A stretch of DNA of 64,000 bases from assembly GCF_013408985.1 (NCBI RefSeq), contig NZ_JACBZT010000001.1:744001-808000 (forward strand), given 5' to 3'. The position numbers were made by a program, and so were the translations under genes. Of this stretch, positions 26,744-35,620 are shown in pieces (the first letter of the stretch is position 1; every line of letters begins with the position of its first letter). The stretch is from Petropleomorpha daqingensis. Lineage in GTDB: Bacteria; Actinomycetota; Actinomycetes; Mycobacteriales; Geodermatophilaceae. The notes under the pieces were generated by a model. It saw only the letters and a list, made by a program, of their open reading frames with translations, ran no database searches and was not told the DNA's origin.

Positions 26744-28300
26744 CTACCTGAGGGTCACCGCCTCGAGCGCGTCGACGATGCCCTTGCCGAAGAAGCTGTT
26801 GAACCCGGTGCCGCCCTGGCAGGTCGCCGTGGCGAAGTCCAGACCCGGGCCCTGCGTGACCGTCTTCGGGGTCGGGCACGGCTGGTTGTTCGCCGACTGC
26901 TGCAGGTACTGCTCCACCGTGGTCGGCGACAGGTGCGGCTTGTTCGGGTTGCCCGAGGCGAAGTCGCCGTACTGGCTGATGATCAGCGCCGCGACGCCGG
27001 CCGCGTTCGGTGTGGCCATCGAGGTGCCCTGCACGTAGCCGTACGCCGCGCACGGCGGCGTCCCACCCGGGCCAGTGCAGACCTCGAACGGATCCGCCGG
27101 TGCCTCGGACCCCGTCGAGGACCAGGCGCCGATCAGGCGCCCCTCGCCGCCGTAGCCCGGAGGAACCTCGCTGCCCGGGACGCCGCTGTAGTCCCGCGTC
27201 GACCCGCCGGGTGCCGAGACGTCGACCGCCCCGCTGCCGTAGTTGGAGTAGAACGCCTTCTCGTTGTAGTAGCTCGTGGCCGAGACCCCGACCCAGCCCG
27301 GCACCGTGCCGGGGGCCTCCACGAAGTCGCGGAAGAAGGTGCCGTCGGCCAGGTCGTAGCCCTCGTTGCCGAGCGCCCCGACCGGGAGCACGCCGTTCGA
27401 CCGGGCGAACTGCGTGGCCCGGTTGAGCAGGATCCAGTCCGGGTGGTCGCACTCCTTGTTCGGGTTGTTCACCGCGCCGCACTTGGGGATGTAGCCGCCC
27501 AGGCTCGCCGAGACGATGTCGAAGTGCTGCTGGCCGGCGTAGATCAGGGCCAGGTCGGTGTACAGGAACTCCCCGCTGCCGGTGCCGTCGAGGACCTTGC
27601 CGGAGACCAGCGTGACGCCCGGGGCCACCCCGGAGATCCCGATCCCGTTGATGGGGGCGCCGACCGCGCTGATCGTCCACGTCCCGTGGCCGTTGAAGTC
27701 CTGGATCGTCGGTTCGGAGGGAACGAACGACCGGCTGGCGGCCACGTCGAGGTTGGGCGCGACGTCCGGGTGGGTCTGGTCGGCGCCGGTGTCGATGACG
27801 AAGACGCGCACGTCCTTGCGCCCCTGCTGGACGGCGTAGGAGCCGCTCGCGGTGGCGTTCATCCGCATCTTGTCCCACTGCTCCTTGCCCAGGGGGTCGG
27901 GCATGGGCTGCGGATCGGGCCCCGCGGGCGAGGCGTTGCCGCCGTTGTTCGAGGGGCCACCGGTCGCGGCGGCGTCGACCGGGTCGACGAGCGAGGTCCG
28001 CGCCGACTGCGCGACCGCCTTCACCGAGTTGTTGCGGCCCATGGCGGCGGCGAAGTCGGGGTTGGTGGAGGTGACCCCGATCCCTCCGATCTCCGGCAGC
28101 CGCTGGGTCACCGTCCCGCCGGCGGCGCTGACCTGGGCGTCGACGTCGGCGGGCAGACCGTCGGTGCTGGTGAAGGCGATCGTGTAGTCGGTCGCCGGGC
28201 CGGCCGCGGCCGCGGGTGCCGCGGCCCCGACCGCCGCCGCCGCGGCGAGCACGAACGCTCCGGCCGGCGCGGCGAGGCGGGTGAGCAGAGTCCTGCGCAT
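26744..28300 (-). CDS. Secreted S8 family (subtilisin-like) serine peptidase
   Basis: The 518-residue protein has a signal peptide (basic MRRTLLTR, hydrophobic core, AAAAG around 31-34) and an inhibitor I9-like propeptide (about 38-105). The subtilase domain has catalytic Asp170 (VFVIDTGAD), His205 (NGHGTW), oxyanion Asn312 and Ser427 (GTSMATP). Four Cys (274, 284, 408, 417) in the mature part could form disulfides. There is no C-terminal anchor, so it is probably released. An inverted repeat overlaps its upstream region. Confidence 0.93.
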   Translation of the reverse strand: MRRTLLTRLAAPAGAFVLAAAAAVGAAAPAAAAGPATDYTIAFTSTDGLPADVDAQVSAAGGTVTQRLPEIGGIGVTSTNPDFAAAMGRNNSVKAVAQSARTSLVDPVDAAATGGPSNNGGNASPAGPDPQPMPDPLGKEQWDKMRMNATASGSYAVQQGRKDVRVFVIDTGADQTHPDVAPNLDVAASRSFVPSEPTIQDFNGHGTWTISAVGAPINGIGISGVAPGVTLVSGKVLDGTGSGEFLYTDLALIYAGQQHFDIVSASLGGYIPKCGAVNNPNKECDHPDWILLNRATQFARSNGVLPVGALGNEGYDLADGTFFRDFVEAPGTVPGWVGVSATSYYNEKAFYSNYGSGAVDVSAPGGSTRDYSGVPGSEVPPGYGGEGRLIGAWSSTGSEAPADPFEVCTGPGGTPPCAAYGYVQGTSMATPNAAGVAALIISQYGDFASGNPNKPHLSPTTVEQYLQQSANNQPCPTPKTVTQGPGLDFATATCQGGTGFNSFFGKGIVDALEAVTLR

Positions 28301-28313
28301 GAATCCCCCTTTG

Positions 28314-28337
28314 TTCCGATCCCGATATGTATCGGAA
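28314..28337 (-). promoter_or_regulatory. Inverted repeat upstream of the subtilase gene
   Basis: TTCCGAT and ATCGGAA are separated by 10 bases, and a smaller CGATATGTATCG symmetry lies inside. It ends 13 bases before the ATG, so a bound protein would block transcription or translation start. Confidence 0.4.
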
Positions 28338-28398
28338 CCTGGACGTGAGGGATATCACAGTCCGTGAAGGAGGGGCAAACGCCGGGTGAAGGCCGCCG

Positions 28399-29169
28399 TC
28401 AGCTGGTGAGCAGGCCGCCCTCGACCGGCAGCGTCGTCCCGGTGACGTACCCGCCCGCGTCGCTGACCAGGAAGACCAGCGCCGCGGCGAGCTCGTCGGG
28501 GTCGCCGGCGCGGCCGACCAGCACCCGGGCCAGCTGGCCCTCGATGTAGCCCTCGGGGTACTGCTCGGTCATCTCGGAGGCGAAGAAGCCGGGGGCCAGG
28601 GCGTTGACCCGGATGCCCTTGCGGCCCGTCCACTGCTGGGCCAGGTCGCGGGTCAGCCCGATCAGCCCGGCCTTGCTCGCGGCGTAGGCCGCCTGCGGCA
28701 GCCCCGCCGTCGTCAGCCCGAGGATGCTCGAGATGTTGACGATGGAGCTCCCCGGCTGCATCACGCGGCCGCAGGCCTGCGCCATCCAGTAGCAGCCGTT
28801 CAGGTTGACGTCGATGACCTGGCGGAACTGCTCCGGGGTCTCGCGGGTGGCCGGGACCGCCGTCCCCAGGCCGGCGTTGTTGACCAGGATGTCGACCCTG
28901 CCGAACTCGGCCATCGCCGCCTCGACCAGCGCCGTGCAGTCGTCGGGGTCCGACACGTCGGTGCGCACCGTGATCGCCCGGCGGCCGGCGTCCTCCACCA
29001 GGCTCTTCGCGTGGGCGAGCCGGTCCTCGCGGCGCGCGGCGAGCACGAGATCGGCACCGGCCTCGGCCAGGGCCTGGGCGAAGTCGACGCCGAGCCCGGA
29101 GGAGGCCCCGGTCACGATCGCCACCCGGCCGTCGAGTCGGAAACGATCCAGGATCGTTCGGTCCCTCAC
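28399..29169 (-). CDS. SDR family NAD(P)-dependent oxidoreductase
   Basis: The 256-residue classical short-chain dehydrogenase has TGASSGLG near the N-terminus, NNAG, the catalytic Ser and YAASK tetrad region, and a C-terminal PVEGG. It is close in style to 3-oxoacyl-ACP or acetoacetyl-CoA reductases and to gluconate dehydrogenases. GTG 29169 has AGAGGGGAA upstream. It is divergent from the acyl-CoA ligase/PHA synthase operon. A role supplying (R)-3-hydroxyacyl-CoA to that operon is possible but not shown. Confidence 0.88.
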   Translation of the reverse strand: MRDRTILDRFRLDGRVAIVTGASSGLGVDFAQALAEAGADLVLAARREDRLAHAKSLVEDAGRRAITVRTDVSDPDDCTALVEAAMAEFGRVDILVNNAGLGTAVPATRETPEQFRQVIDVNLNGCYWMAQACGRVMQPGSSIVNISSILGLTTAGLPQAAYAASKAGLIGLTRDLAQQWTGRKGIRVNALAPGFFASEMTEQYPEGYIEGQLARVLVGRAGDPDELAAALVFLVSDAGGYVTGTTLPVEGGLLTS

Positions 29170-29195
29170 GCGGATTCCCCTCTCGTGGTGCGCCG

Positions 29196-29213
29196 TGACT
29201 GGCACCGTAGTCA
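29196..29213. promoter_or_regulatory. Small inverted repeat in the SDR/acyl-CoA ligase divergent promoter
   Basis: TGACT and AGTCA are separated by 8 bases, midway between the two divergent start codons. It may be an operator. Confidence 0.3.
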
Positions 29214-29248
29214 GATTGGGAATCGGGACTCTCGAGGGGGAGAGATCG

Positions 29249-30748
29249 ATGGGCAATCTGGCACAGAACCTGCTGGACACCGCCGCCCGCGACGGCGACC
29301 ACGCCGCCGTCCGCATGGACGACGCCGTGCTCACCTACGCCGAGCTCCGCGACGCCGCCCTGCGGGTCGCGGCGTTCCTGCAGGAGTTGGGCGTCGCGCC
29401 CGGTGACCGGGTCGGCATGGTGCTGCCCAACGTCCCGTCGTTCCCGGTGCTCTTCTACGGCGTGCAGCTCGCCGGGGCCGCCGTCGTCCCGATGAACCCG
29501 CTGCTCAAGGCGCGGGAGGTCGAGTACTACCTGCGCGACTCCGGTGCCCGGCTCGTGCTGGCCGCCGACATGGTCGCCGCGGCGGCGACCGAGGCGGCCG
29601 CCACCGTGGGCATCGAGGCGATCCCGGTCGGCGCGGTGCTGCCCACGGAGGCGATGGCCGACCGGCCCGCCGACGGCGCCGTCGAGCGGGCCGACGACGA
29701 CCTGTCGGTGATCCTCTACACCTCGGGGACCACCGGCCAGCCCAAGGGCGCCGAGCTGACCCACGCCAACCTGCGCAGCAACGCCCGCACCGGCGGCCAG
29801 CAGCTGGTCGAGTCGACCCCGGACGACGTGGTCATGGGCTGCCTGCCGCTGTTCCACGTCTTCGGCCTGACCTGCGGCCTCAACGCCTCGGTGCTCGCCG
29901 GCGCCTGCCTGACGCTGATCCCCCGCTTCGACGGCACCAAGGCGCTGTCGGTGATCCAGCGCGACCGGGTCACGATCTTCGAGGGCGTGCCGACGATGTT
30001 CTCGGCGATGCTGCACGCCCCCGACCCGGGCTCGTTCGACGTGTCCAGCCTGCGGCTGTGCGTCTCGGGCGGCTCGGCGATGCCGGTCGAGGTGCTGCGG
30101 GAGTTCGAGGAGGCGTTCGGCTGCACGATCCTCGAGGGCTACGGGCTGTCGGAGACCTCGCCGGTGGCGTCGTTCAACCAGCTGCACGCCGAGCGCAAGC
30201 CCGGCTCGATCGGCACCCCGATCCCCGGGGTCGAGATGCGGGTGGTGAACGACGACGGCGTCGACGTCCCGCGCGGGGAGGTCGGCGAGATCGCCATCCG
30301 GGGCGAAAACGTGATGAAGGGCTACTGGGGCAAGCCCGAGGAGACGGCCAGGTCGATCCCGGACGGCTGGTTCCGCACCGGCGACCTGGCCCGGCAGGAC
30401 GACGACGGCTACTTCTTCATCGTCGACCGCAAGAAGGAGATGATCATCCGCGGCGGCTACAACGTCTACCCGCGGGAGATCGAGGAGGCGCTCTACGAGC
30501 ACGCCGCGGTCGCCGAGGCGGCCTGCATCGGCATCCCGCACCCCGAGCTCGGCGAGGAGGTCGCCGCGGCGGTGGCCCTGAAGCCGGGGGCGTCCGCCGA
30601 GCCCGACGAGCTGCGCGAGTGGGTCAAGGCCCGGGTCGCGGCCTACAAGTACCCGCGGCACGTGTGGCTGGTGGAGGCGCTGCCCAAGGGCCCGACCGGC
30701 AAGATCCTGCGTCGCGCCGTCGAGGTGCCGCAGGGGGTGGGCGGGTGA
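29249..30748 (+). CDS. Long-chain fatty-acid--CoA ligase (acyl-adenylate-forming)
   Basis: The 499-residue ANL-superfamily enzyme has the P-loop [11 protein letters not shown] (about 157-167), GYGLSETSP, the hinge [16 protein letters not shown] and the C-terminal catalytic lysine in [11 protein letters not shown]. It activates a carboxylic acid with ATP and loads it on CoA. ATG 29249 has GAGGGGGAGA upstream. Its stop overlaps the PhaE-like gene (GTGA), so it is the first gene of the PHA-like operon and could supply its acyl-CoA precursor. Confidence 0.92.
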   Translation: MGNLAQNLLDTAARDGDHAAVRMDDAVLTYAELRDAALRVAAFLQELGVAPGDRVGMVLPNVPSFPVLFYGVQLAGAAVVPMNPLLKAREVEYYLRDSGARLVLAADMVAAAATEAAATVGIEAIPVGAVLPTEAMADRPADGAVERADDDLSVILYTSGTTGQPKGAELTHANLRSNARTGGQQLVESTPDDVVMGCLPLFHVFGLTCGLNASVLAGACLTLIPRFDGTKALSVIQRDRVTIFEGVPTMFSAMLHAPDPGSFDVSSLRLCVSGGSAMPVEVLREFEEAFGCTILEGYGLSETSPVASFNQLHAERKPGSIGTPIPGVEMRVVNDDGVDVPRGEVGEIAIRGENVMKGYWGKPEETARSIPDGWFRTGDLARQDDDGYFFIVDRKKEMIIRGGYNVYPREIEEALYEHAAVAEAACIGIPHPELGEEVAAAVALKPGASAEPDELREWVKARVAAYKYPRHVWLVEALPKGPTGKILRRAVEVPQGVGG

Positions 30749-31134
30749 GCTCTCCGAGGTGGCGGCAGGCCTACGACGCCGTCGACAAGGCGGTCACGCC
30801 GCGGGCCGAGGCGTTCGTGCGCACGGAGACCTTCGCCCAGGGCGCGGCGGTGGTGCAGCGGGCGCAGAAGCTGCTCCGCGACACCGCCCGCGGCGCGACC
30901 GCCCGCGCCTGGCACCTGCTCAACCTGCCCGCCGGCAGCGATGTCAGCCGGTTGCGGGCGCAGATCGGCGCGCTCGACCGCGAGGTGCGGCGGCTGACCC
31001 TGCAGCTCGAGGCCGAACGCCGCCGCGACGACCGGACCACCGAGGAGGACGCCCGTGCCGACGGTGCCCAGCCCGCAGACGATCCTCGACCGCGTCCGGC
31101 GCGACGTCGAGCGCAACGCGCTGCGGGCCCGTAA
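30745..31134 (+). CDS. Short PhaE/PhaR-like PHA synthase subunit
   Basis: The 129-residue protein is mostly helical. The stretch ending [13 protein letters not shown] plus the following coiled coil (about 75-100) resembles the C-terminal end of PhaE, the non-catalytic subunit of class III PHA synthases, where an NLPTR-type motif precedes a helix. It is much shorter than my memory of PhaE and nearer to class IV PhaR. The tail is low complexity and overlaps the next gene by 80 bases. GTG 30745 overlaps the ligase stop. The assignment depends on motif memory and synteny. Confidence 0.55.
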   Translation: MSSPRWRQAYDAVDKAVTPRAEAFVRTETFAQGAAVVQRAQKLLRDTARGATARAWHLLNLPAGSDVSRLRAQIGALDREVRRLTLQLEAERRRDDRTTEEDARADGAQPADDPRPRPARRRAQRAAGP

Positions 31135-32140
31135 CGGCATCAAGCTGGCAGCCGGGATCGACCGGCCCGGCGTCGGGCAGAGCCCCAAGGACGTCGTCTG
31201 GCAGCGCGGCCGCTGCCAGCTGTGGCACTACCGCAACGCCGACGTGCGGTACGCCCCGCCGCTGCTCGTCGTCTTCAGCCTGATCAGCCGCAGCTACATC
31301 CTCGACCTCACGCCCGGCAACAGCTTCCTCGAGCAGGTGCTGGCCGCCGGGTTCGACGTCTACATGATCGACTGGGGTGAGCCCGACGAGCGCGATGCGC
31401 ACAACCGGCTCGAGGACTACGTCGACGACTACATCCCGGCCGCCGTCGACCGCGTCCTCGAGCTGTCGGGCTGCGACGAGGTCAACCTGTTCGGCTACTG
31501 CTTCGGCGGCGACCTCGCGCTGCTCTACGCCGCGCACCACCCCGATGCGCCGCTGCGCAGCCTGACCGTGCTGGCCACACCGGTCGACTTCACGCAGATG
31601 GGGCCGATGGCCGACCTGTTCCGCGTCGGCGGGCTCGAGGTCGACGAGGTGGTCGGGGAGGACGGCAACGTGCCGCCGTCCGTCGTCGTCCAGGGGTTCA
31701 AGACCCTGACCCCCACGGCGGAGGTGACCCGGTACGTGACGCTGTGGGAACGGCTCTGGAACGACGAGTACGTGGCTGCCTACCAGGCGATGACCGGCTG
31801 GTCGGACGACCACGTGCCGTTCCCGGGCGCCGCGGCCCGCGAGACCGTCCGGATGCTGGTCCGCGACAACGGGATGGTCACCGACAAGCTGGTGGTCGGC
31901 GGCGACCCGGTGCACCTGCGCGACATCACCGCGCCGTTCCTGACGGTGCGGGCCAACCGCGACCACATCGTGCCGCCGGACGCCAGCGCGCCGCTGATCG
32001 ACCTCGTCGGCTCGGAGGACAAGCACGAGCTGCGGCTCGACGCCGGCCACATGGGCCTGGTGGTCGGACGGACGGCGGCGAGGACGACGGTGCCGACGAT
32101 CCTCGACTTCCTGCGGCGGCGCAGCGAGGAGGTGGCATGA
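31055..32140 (+). CDS. phaC: Poly(R)-hydroxyalkanoate synthase, class III PhaC-type
   Basis: PhaC polymerises (R)-3-hydroxyacyl-CoA into polyhydroxyalkanoate. The 361-residue alpha/beta-hydrolase-fold protein has GYCFGG at 147-152, with Cys149 replacing the lipase Ser as in PHA synthases, Asp303 in ANRDHIVPP and His332 in DAGHMG. From memory, the Allochromatium vinosum class III enzyme uses C149, D302 and H331, an almost identical layout, and is similar in length. GTG 31055 has GAGGAG upstream. It is followed by a GNAT gene overlapping by ATGA. A plain hydrolase is less likely given the Cys. Confidence 0.82.
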   Translation: MPTVPSPQTILDRVRRDVERNALRARNGIKLAAGIDRPGVGQSPKDVVWQRGRCQLWHYRNADVRYAPPLLVVFSLISRSYILDLTPGNSFLEQVLAAGFDVYMIDWGEPDERDAHNRLEDYVDDYIPAAVDRVLELSGCDEVNLFGYCFGGDLALLYAAHHPDAPLRSLTVLATPVDFTQMGPMADLFRVGGLEVDEVVGEDGNVPPSVVVQGFKTLTPTAEVTRYVTLWERLWNDEYVAAYQAMTGWSDDHVPFPGAAARETVRMLVRDNGMVTDKLVVGGDPVHLRDITAPFLTVRANRDHIVPPDASAPLIDLVGSEDKHELRLDAGHMGLVVGRTAARTTVPTILDFLRRRSEEVA

Positions 32141-32667
32141 GCGTCGTCCCGCTCGGGCCGGAGCACTGCGACGCCCTGCTGCGCTTCTTCCGCGACCTGC
32201 CCGACGGCGACCGGACGTTCATCAAGGAGGAGGTCACCGACCCGGCGACCGTCCGGGCGTGGACCACCGGCGGCAACCGGTGGGTCGCCGTGGACGGGGA
32301 CACCGTGCAGGGCTACGTTGCCGTGCTGCGGTTGCCGGGCTGGTCCGACCACGTCGGCGAGGTGCGGCTGGTCGTCGCGCCGGCCGCGCGCGGCAACGGG
32401 CTGGGCCGCGTGCTGGCCCGGCACGCCCTCGTGGCCGGCGTCGAGGCGGGGCTGACCAAGCTCGTGGTCGAGGTCGTCGCCGAGCAGGGCGCGGCGCTGG
32501 CCCTGTTCAGCGCGATCGGCTTCTCCGGCGAGGCGCTGCTGCGCGACCACATCCGCGACCGCGAGGGCCGGCTGCGCGACCTGATGGTGCTGGCCCACCA
32601 CGTCGGCGAGACCTGGTCGGGCATGGACACCGTCGGCGTGGCCGACGAGCTCGGAGAGCCGGGCTGA
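32137..32667 (+). CDS. GNAT family N-acetyltransferase
   Basis: The 176-residue protein has the GNAT motif A: VRLVVAPAARGNGLGRVLARHA, split here as LVVAPAARG and NGLGRVL, followed by the acetyl-CoA-binding helix. It acetylates an unknown amine. ATG 32137 overlaps the phaC stop (ATGA), so it is the fourth gene of the ligase-phaE-phaC operon. I know of no fixed role for a GNAT in PHA metabolism. Confidence 0.85.
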   Translation: MSVVPLGPEHCDALLRFFRDLPDGDRTFIKEEVTDPATVRAWTTGGNRWVAVDGDTVQGYVAVLRLPGWSDHVGEVRLVVAPAARGNGLGRVLARHALVAGVEAGLTKLVVEVVAEQGAALALFSAIGFSGEALLRDHIRDREGRLRDLMVLAHHVGETWSGMDTVGVADELGEPG

Positions 32668-32720
32668 CTGCCCGGCCGGCTCGGGTCAAGTCGGAGCCGC
32701 GGGCTGCCGACGTTGCCTGA

Positions 32721-33338
32721 GTGAGTGAACGCGGACGACGGCGGCGGCTCGGCCTGCTGCTGGCCGCGGTCGCGCTGTCGGTGACCGGGTGCGCCGCCGC
32801 CACTGACGTCGAGGAGGCCGCCGCCACCCGGACCGCGGCCCCGACGACCTGGTTCCTCGACTCCGGCGGCGTCGTCCCCCCGACCGTGCCGGCACCGACC
32901 TCGATCGCGGGCTTCACCCCGGCGATCCCCCGGCCCGGCAGCTTCGAGGTGCCGCACCCGGCCCCGTACGGCACTCCCCCGGTGCTGGTGCCCCGACCCG
33001 ATGCCTGCGGCGGCTACAGCACGCCGAAGGTGAACAACCCCGGCGCCGTCCCGGGCACCGGCTCGGCGACCCTGACCTGGATGGCCGACGCCCGGGCCGA
33101 GGTGACCGGCTACCGCGTGCAGGCGGTGGCGCAGACGCTCGTGACCGGGGCGCAGCCGGCGCCGGTGCAGCAGACCGTCGCACAACCGAGCGGGTGCGTG
33201 CAGGTCACGACCACGATGACCGGCCTGACCAGCGGCGAGACCTACGTCTTCTGGCTGGAGGAGGCGATCGTGGACTCGACGACGTCGGTCACCCGGCTCG
33301 TGCAGGTCGGCGCGTCCTCCCCGGTCACCATCGGCTGA
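32721..33338 (+). CDS. Lipoprotein with fibronectin III-like domain
   Basis: The 205-residue protein has a basic start and a lipobox LSVTGC with Cys24, so it should be lipid-anchored at the outer face. A proline- and threonine-rich linker (about 40-95) leads to a beta-rich domain (about 105-205) whose spacing, LTWMADARAEVTGYRVQ and LTSGETYVFWL, resembles fibronectin type III. No catalytic motif is visible. GTG 32721 has no evident Shine-Dalgarno. A long hairpin follows the stop. Confidence 0.7.
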   Translation: MSERGRRRRLGLLLAAVALSVTGCAAATDVEEAAATRTAAPTTWFLDSGGVVPPTVPAPTSIAGFTPAIPRPGSFEVPHPAPYGTPPVLVPRPDACGGYSTPKVNNPGAVPGTGSATLTWMADARAEVTGYRVQAVAQTLVTGAQPAPVQQTVAQPSGCVQVTTTMTGLTSGETYVFWLEEAIVDSTTSVTRLVQVGASSPVTIG

Positions 33339-33346
33339 CCCGCCCC

Positions 33347-33407
33347 AGGCATGGGAAGCCATACCTGCGGATCGAGGGCGGATCCGCAGGTATGGCTTCC
33401 CATGCCT
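33347..33407. terminator. Perfect 27-base inverted repeat between convergent genes
   Basis: Arms 33347-33373 and 33381-33407 are fully complementary around a 7-base loop. It lies 9 bases after the lipoprotein stop and 8 bases before the MFS stop, so it can terminate both. The stem is about twice as long as other hairpins in the window. Confidence 0.8.
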
Positions 33408-33414
33408 CACACCG

Positions 33415-34860
33415 TCAGGCGGCGACGGGGACCGGCAGCGGGGCCACTGCCACCGGCTCGAGCTCCGGCTCCGTGGACCGCGTGCCGCGCAGGGCCAGCC
33501 ACGCGGCCAGCCCGCCGATCGCGACCAGCGCGCCGGCCAGCAGCAGCCCCAGCCGGTAGCCGGAGAGGAACGCGTCCAGCGGGACAGCCCCGCCGCGCAG
33601 CGCCGCCGACGACCGCGCGGACAGCACCGCGCCGATGACCGTGATCCCGAGCAGCCCGGCCACCTCGCGGCTGGCGTTGAACAGCGCCGAGGCCACGCCC
33701 GCCCGCTCGGTGGGCATCGCGCCCAGGACGGCGTCGGTGAGCGGCGTGGTCAGCCCGCCGCCGATGCCGATCACCACGAAGCTCGGCATGAGGGCCCAGT
33801 AGGACGCGCCCTCGCCCAGCAGGCTGACCGACGCGATGCCGACCCCCATGAGCGACATCGCCAGGCCGACCAGCCGGCCGGTGCCGACGGCGTGCGCCAC
33901 CCGCGGGGACACGACGGCGCCGACGACCATGAACAGCGCCATCGGCAGGAACGCCAGGCCGGCCTCGGTCGGCGAGAAGCCCAGCGCGTCCTGCAGGTAC
34001 AGCGACGTGAAGAAGTAGATGCCGAACAGGCCGAACGCCCAGAGCATCATCGCCACGACGCCGCCGCTGAACACGCGCTCGCGGAACAGCGAGACGCTCA
34101 CCATCGGGTGGGTCGAGCGCTGCTCGACGAGGACGAAGGCCAACCCGGCCAGCGCCGCGATCGCGAAGCCGCCGAGGACAGAGGCCGACGTCCAGCCGCG
34201 CGGAGCGCCCTCGATGAGCGACCAGGTCAGCGCGGTCAGCGCCGTCGTCGCCAGGAGCAGGCCCGGGACGTCGAGCGGACGGCGGACCGGCTCACGGGTC
34301 TCGCGGATCGCCCAGAGGCCCAGCAGCAGCGTGGCGATCCCGACCGGCACGTTGATGGTGAAGATCCAGCCCCACGACGCGTGCTGGGCCAGCACACCGC
34401 CGATCAGCGGTCCGGCGGCCAGCGCCAGAGCGCCCACCCCGGCCCAGAGCCCGACCGCCCGGGCCCGCTCGCGCGGCTCCGGGTAGGCGGCGCTGATGAT
34501 CGCCAGGGTGGTCGGCGTGACCAGCGCGGCGCCGAGGCCCTGCACGGCACGGGCGGCGACCAGCACGCCGAAGGAGTCGGCCAGCCCGGCGGCCAGCGAC
34601 GCCCCGGTGAAGACGACGAGGCCGATCGTGAACAGCCGGCGCCGTCCGAAGGCGTCGGCGAGGCGTCCACCGGCGAGCAGGAAGCCTGCGAACACGAGGA
34701 TGTAGCCGCTCACGACCCACTCGAGGTTGGCGGTCGTGAGCTGCAGGTCCCGCTGGATGGCGGGGATCGCCACGTTGACGATGTTGTTGTCGAGGTAGGT
34801 CATGAAGGTCGCCAGGGCCACGGCGAGCAGTGCCCACGGGCGGCGGCGGTCGGTGGTCAT
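33415..34860 (-). CDS. MFS drug-efflux transporter (DHA2, 14-helix type)
   Basis: The 481-residue transporter has the DHA2 motif TYLDNNIVNVAIPAI in helix 1, GGRLADAFGRRRLF in the loop between helices 2 and 3, and about 14 hydrophobic segments. It resembles multidrug exporters of the EmrB/QacA group. ATG 34860 follows GAGGAG. It is divergent from a TetR repressor, and the shared promoter contains symmetrical sites, so induction by a TetR ligand is likely. Confidence 0.92.
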   Translation of the reverse strand: MTTDRRRPWALLAVALATFMTYLDNNIVNVAIPAIQRDLQLTTANLEWVVSGYILVFAGFLLAGGRLADAFGRRRLFTIGLVVFTGASLAAGLADSFGVLVAARAVQGLGAALVTPTTLAIISAAYPEPRERARAVGLWAGVGALALAAGPLIGGVLAQHASWGWIFTINVPVGIATLLLGLWAIRETREPVRRPLDVPGLLLATTALTALTWSLIEGAPRGWTSASVLGGFAIAALAGLAFVLVEQRSTHPMVSVSLFRERVFSGGVVAMMLWAFGLFGIYFFTSLYLQDALGFSPTEAGLAFLPMALFMVVGAVVSPRVAHAVGTGRLVGLAMSLMGVGIASVSLLGEGASYWALMPSFVVIGIGGGLTTPLTDAVLGAMPTERAGVASALFNASREVAGLLGITVIGAVLSARSSAALRGGAVPLDAFLSGYRLGLLLAGALVAIGGLAAWLALRGTRSTEPELEPVAVAPLPVPVAA

Positions 34861-34879
34861 CGGGTCTCTCCTCTGCGCC

Positions 34880-34933
34880 GTACATGTACGCCGTATAAGA
34901 ACGATGTACAGCGGACACCATACGGCGTATAGT
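34880..34933. promoter_or_regulatory. Divergent MFS/tetR promoter with repeated palindromic operator sites
   Basis: GTACATGTAC (34880-34889) is a perfect palindrome. TACGCCGTAT (34887-34896) and its complement ATACGGCGTA (34920-34929) form a wider inverted repeat. The TetR -10 TATAGT is at 34928-34933. A repressor bound here would cover both promoters. Confidence 0.65.
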
Positions 34934-34941
34934 TGTCAACC

Positions 34942-35616
34942 GTGCCGCCCACGAAGTCCGAAACCCGTCCGTCGCTCTCTCGCGACCTGGTCGCCGACCG
35001 GGCGCTCGAGATCGCCGATGCCGAGGGGATCGAGGCCGTCACCATCCGCCGCCTCGCCACCGAGCTCGGCGTGACGCCGATGGCCCTGTACTGGCACTTC
35101 CGCACCAAGGAGGACCTGCTGGCCGGCCTGGCCGACCGGGTCCTCGACGCGATCGAGGTGCCCGCGCGCACGTCGGACTGGGCGGCCGACATCCGCGCCG
35201 CGCTGACCGTGCTGGTCGCGGCGATGCGCCCGCACCCGCAGGTCGCCTACCTCGTCCCGGAGCGGATCATGGCGAACCCGAAGGGGCTCGACCTGACCGA
35301 GACGGCGCTGGCCACGCTCAGCGACGCCGGCTTCAGCCAGGAGCACGCGAGCTACCTGGCGATGCAGGCCCTGCGGGCGGCGATCACGATGGTCACCGGC
35401 GACCAGGTCGACGACAGCGGGCAGACCGCCGAGGAGCGCGACGCGCACCTGCGCACCAAGAAGGCCGCCCTGGCCTCGCTCGACCCGGCGAAGTACCCCG
35501 CCGTCGTCGCGCACGCCGACGCGATGACCCACTGCTCGGACGTCGAGGCCTTCTTCGACTTCGGCATCGACCTCTACGTCGCCGGCGTCCGCGGCCTCGC
35601 CGAGCGGGCTCGCTGA
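34942..35616 (+). CDS. TetR family transcriptional repressor
   Basis: The 224-residue protein has an N-terminal TetR DNA-binding domain (about 14-60: AEGIEAVTIRRLATELGV and ALYWHFRTKEDLL) and a C-terminal ligand domain of the TetR_C type. GTG 34942 is chosen because TATAGT ends 8 bases before it; a TTG at 34933 overlaps that hexamer and so cannot be transcribed from it. It faces away from the DHA2 exporter gene and probably represses both genes through the sites between them. Confidence 0.9.
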   Translation: MPPTKSETRPSLSRDLVADRALEIADAEGIEAVTIRRLATELGVTPMALYWHFRTKEDLLAGLADRVLDAIEVPARTSDWAADIRAALTVLVAAMRPHPQVAYLVPERIMANPKGLDLTETALATLSDAGFSQEHASYLAMQALRAAITMVTGDQVDDSGQTAEERDAHLRTKKAALASLDPAKYPAVVAHADAMTHCSDVEAFFDFGIDLYVAGVRGLAERAR

Positions 35617-35620
35617 GCTC

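Noticed and set aside
34933-34935. TTG start for the TetR gene
   Set aside because: It overlaps the TATAGT promoter element, and GTG 34942 has the typical spacing for a leaderless start.
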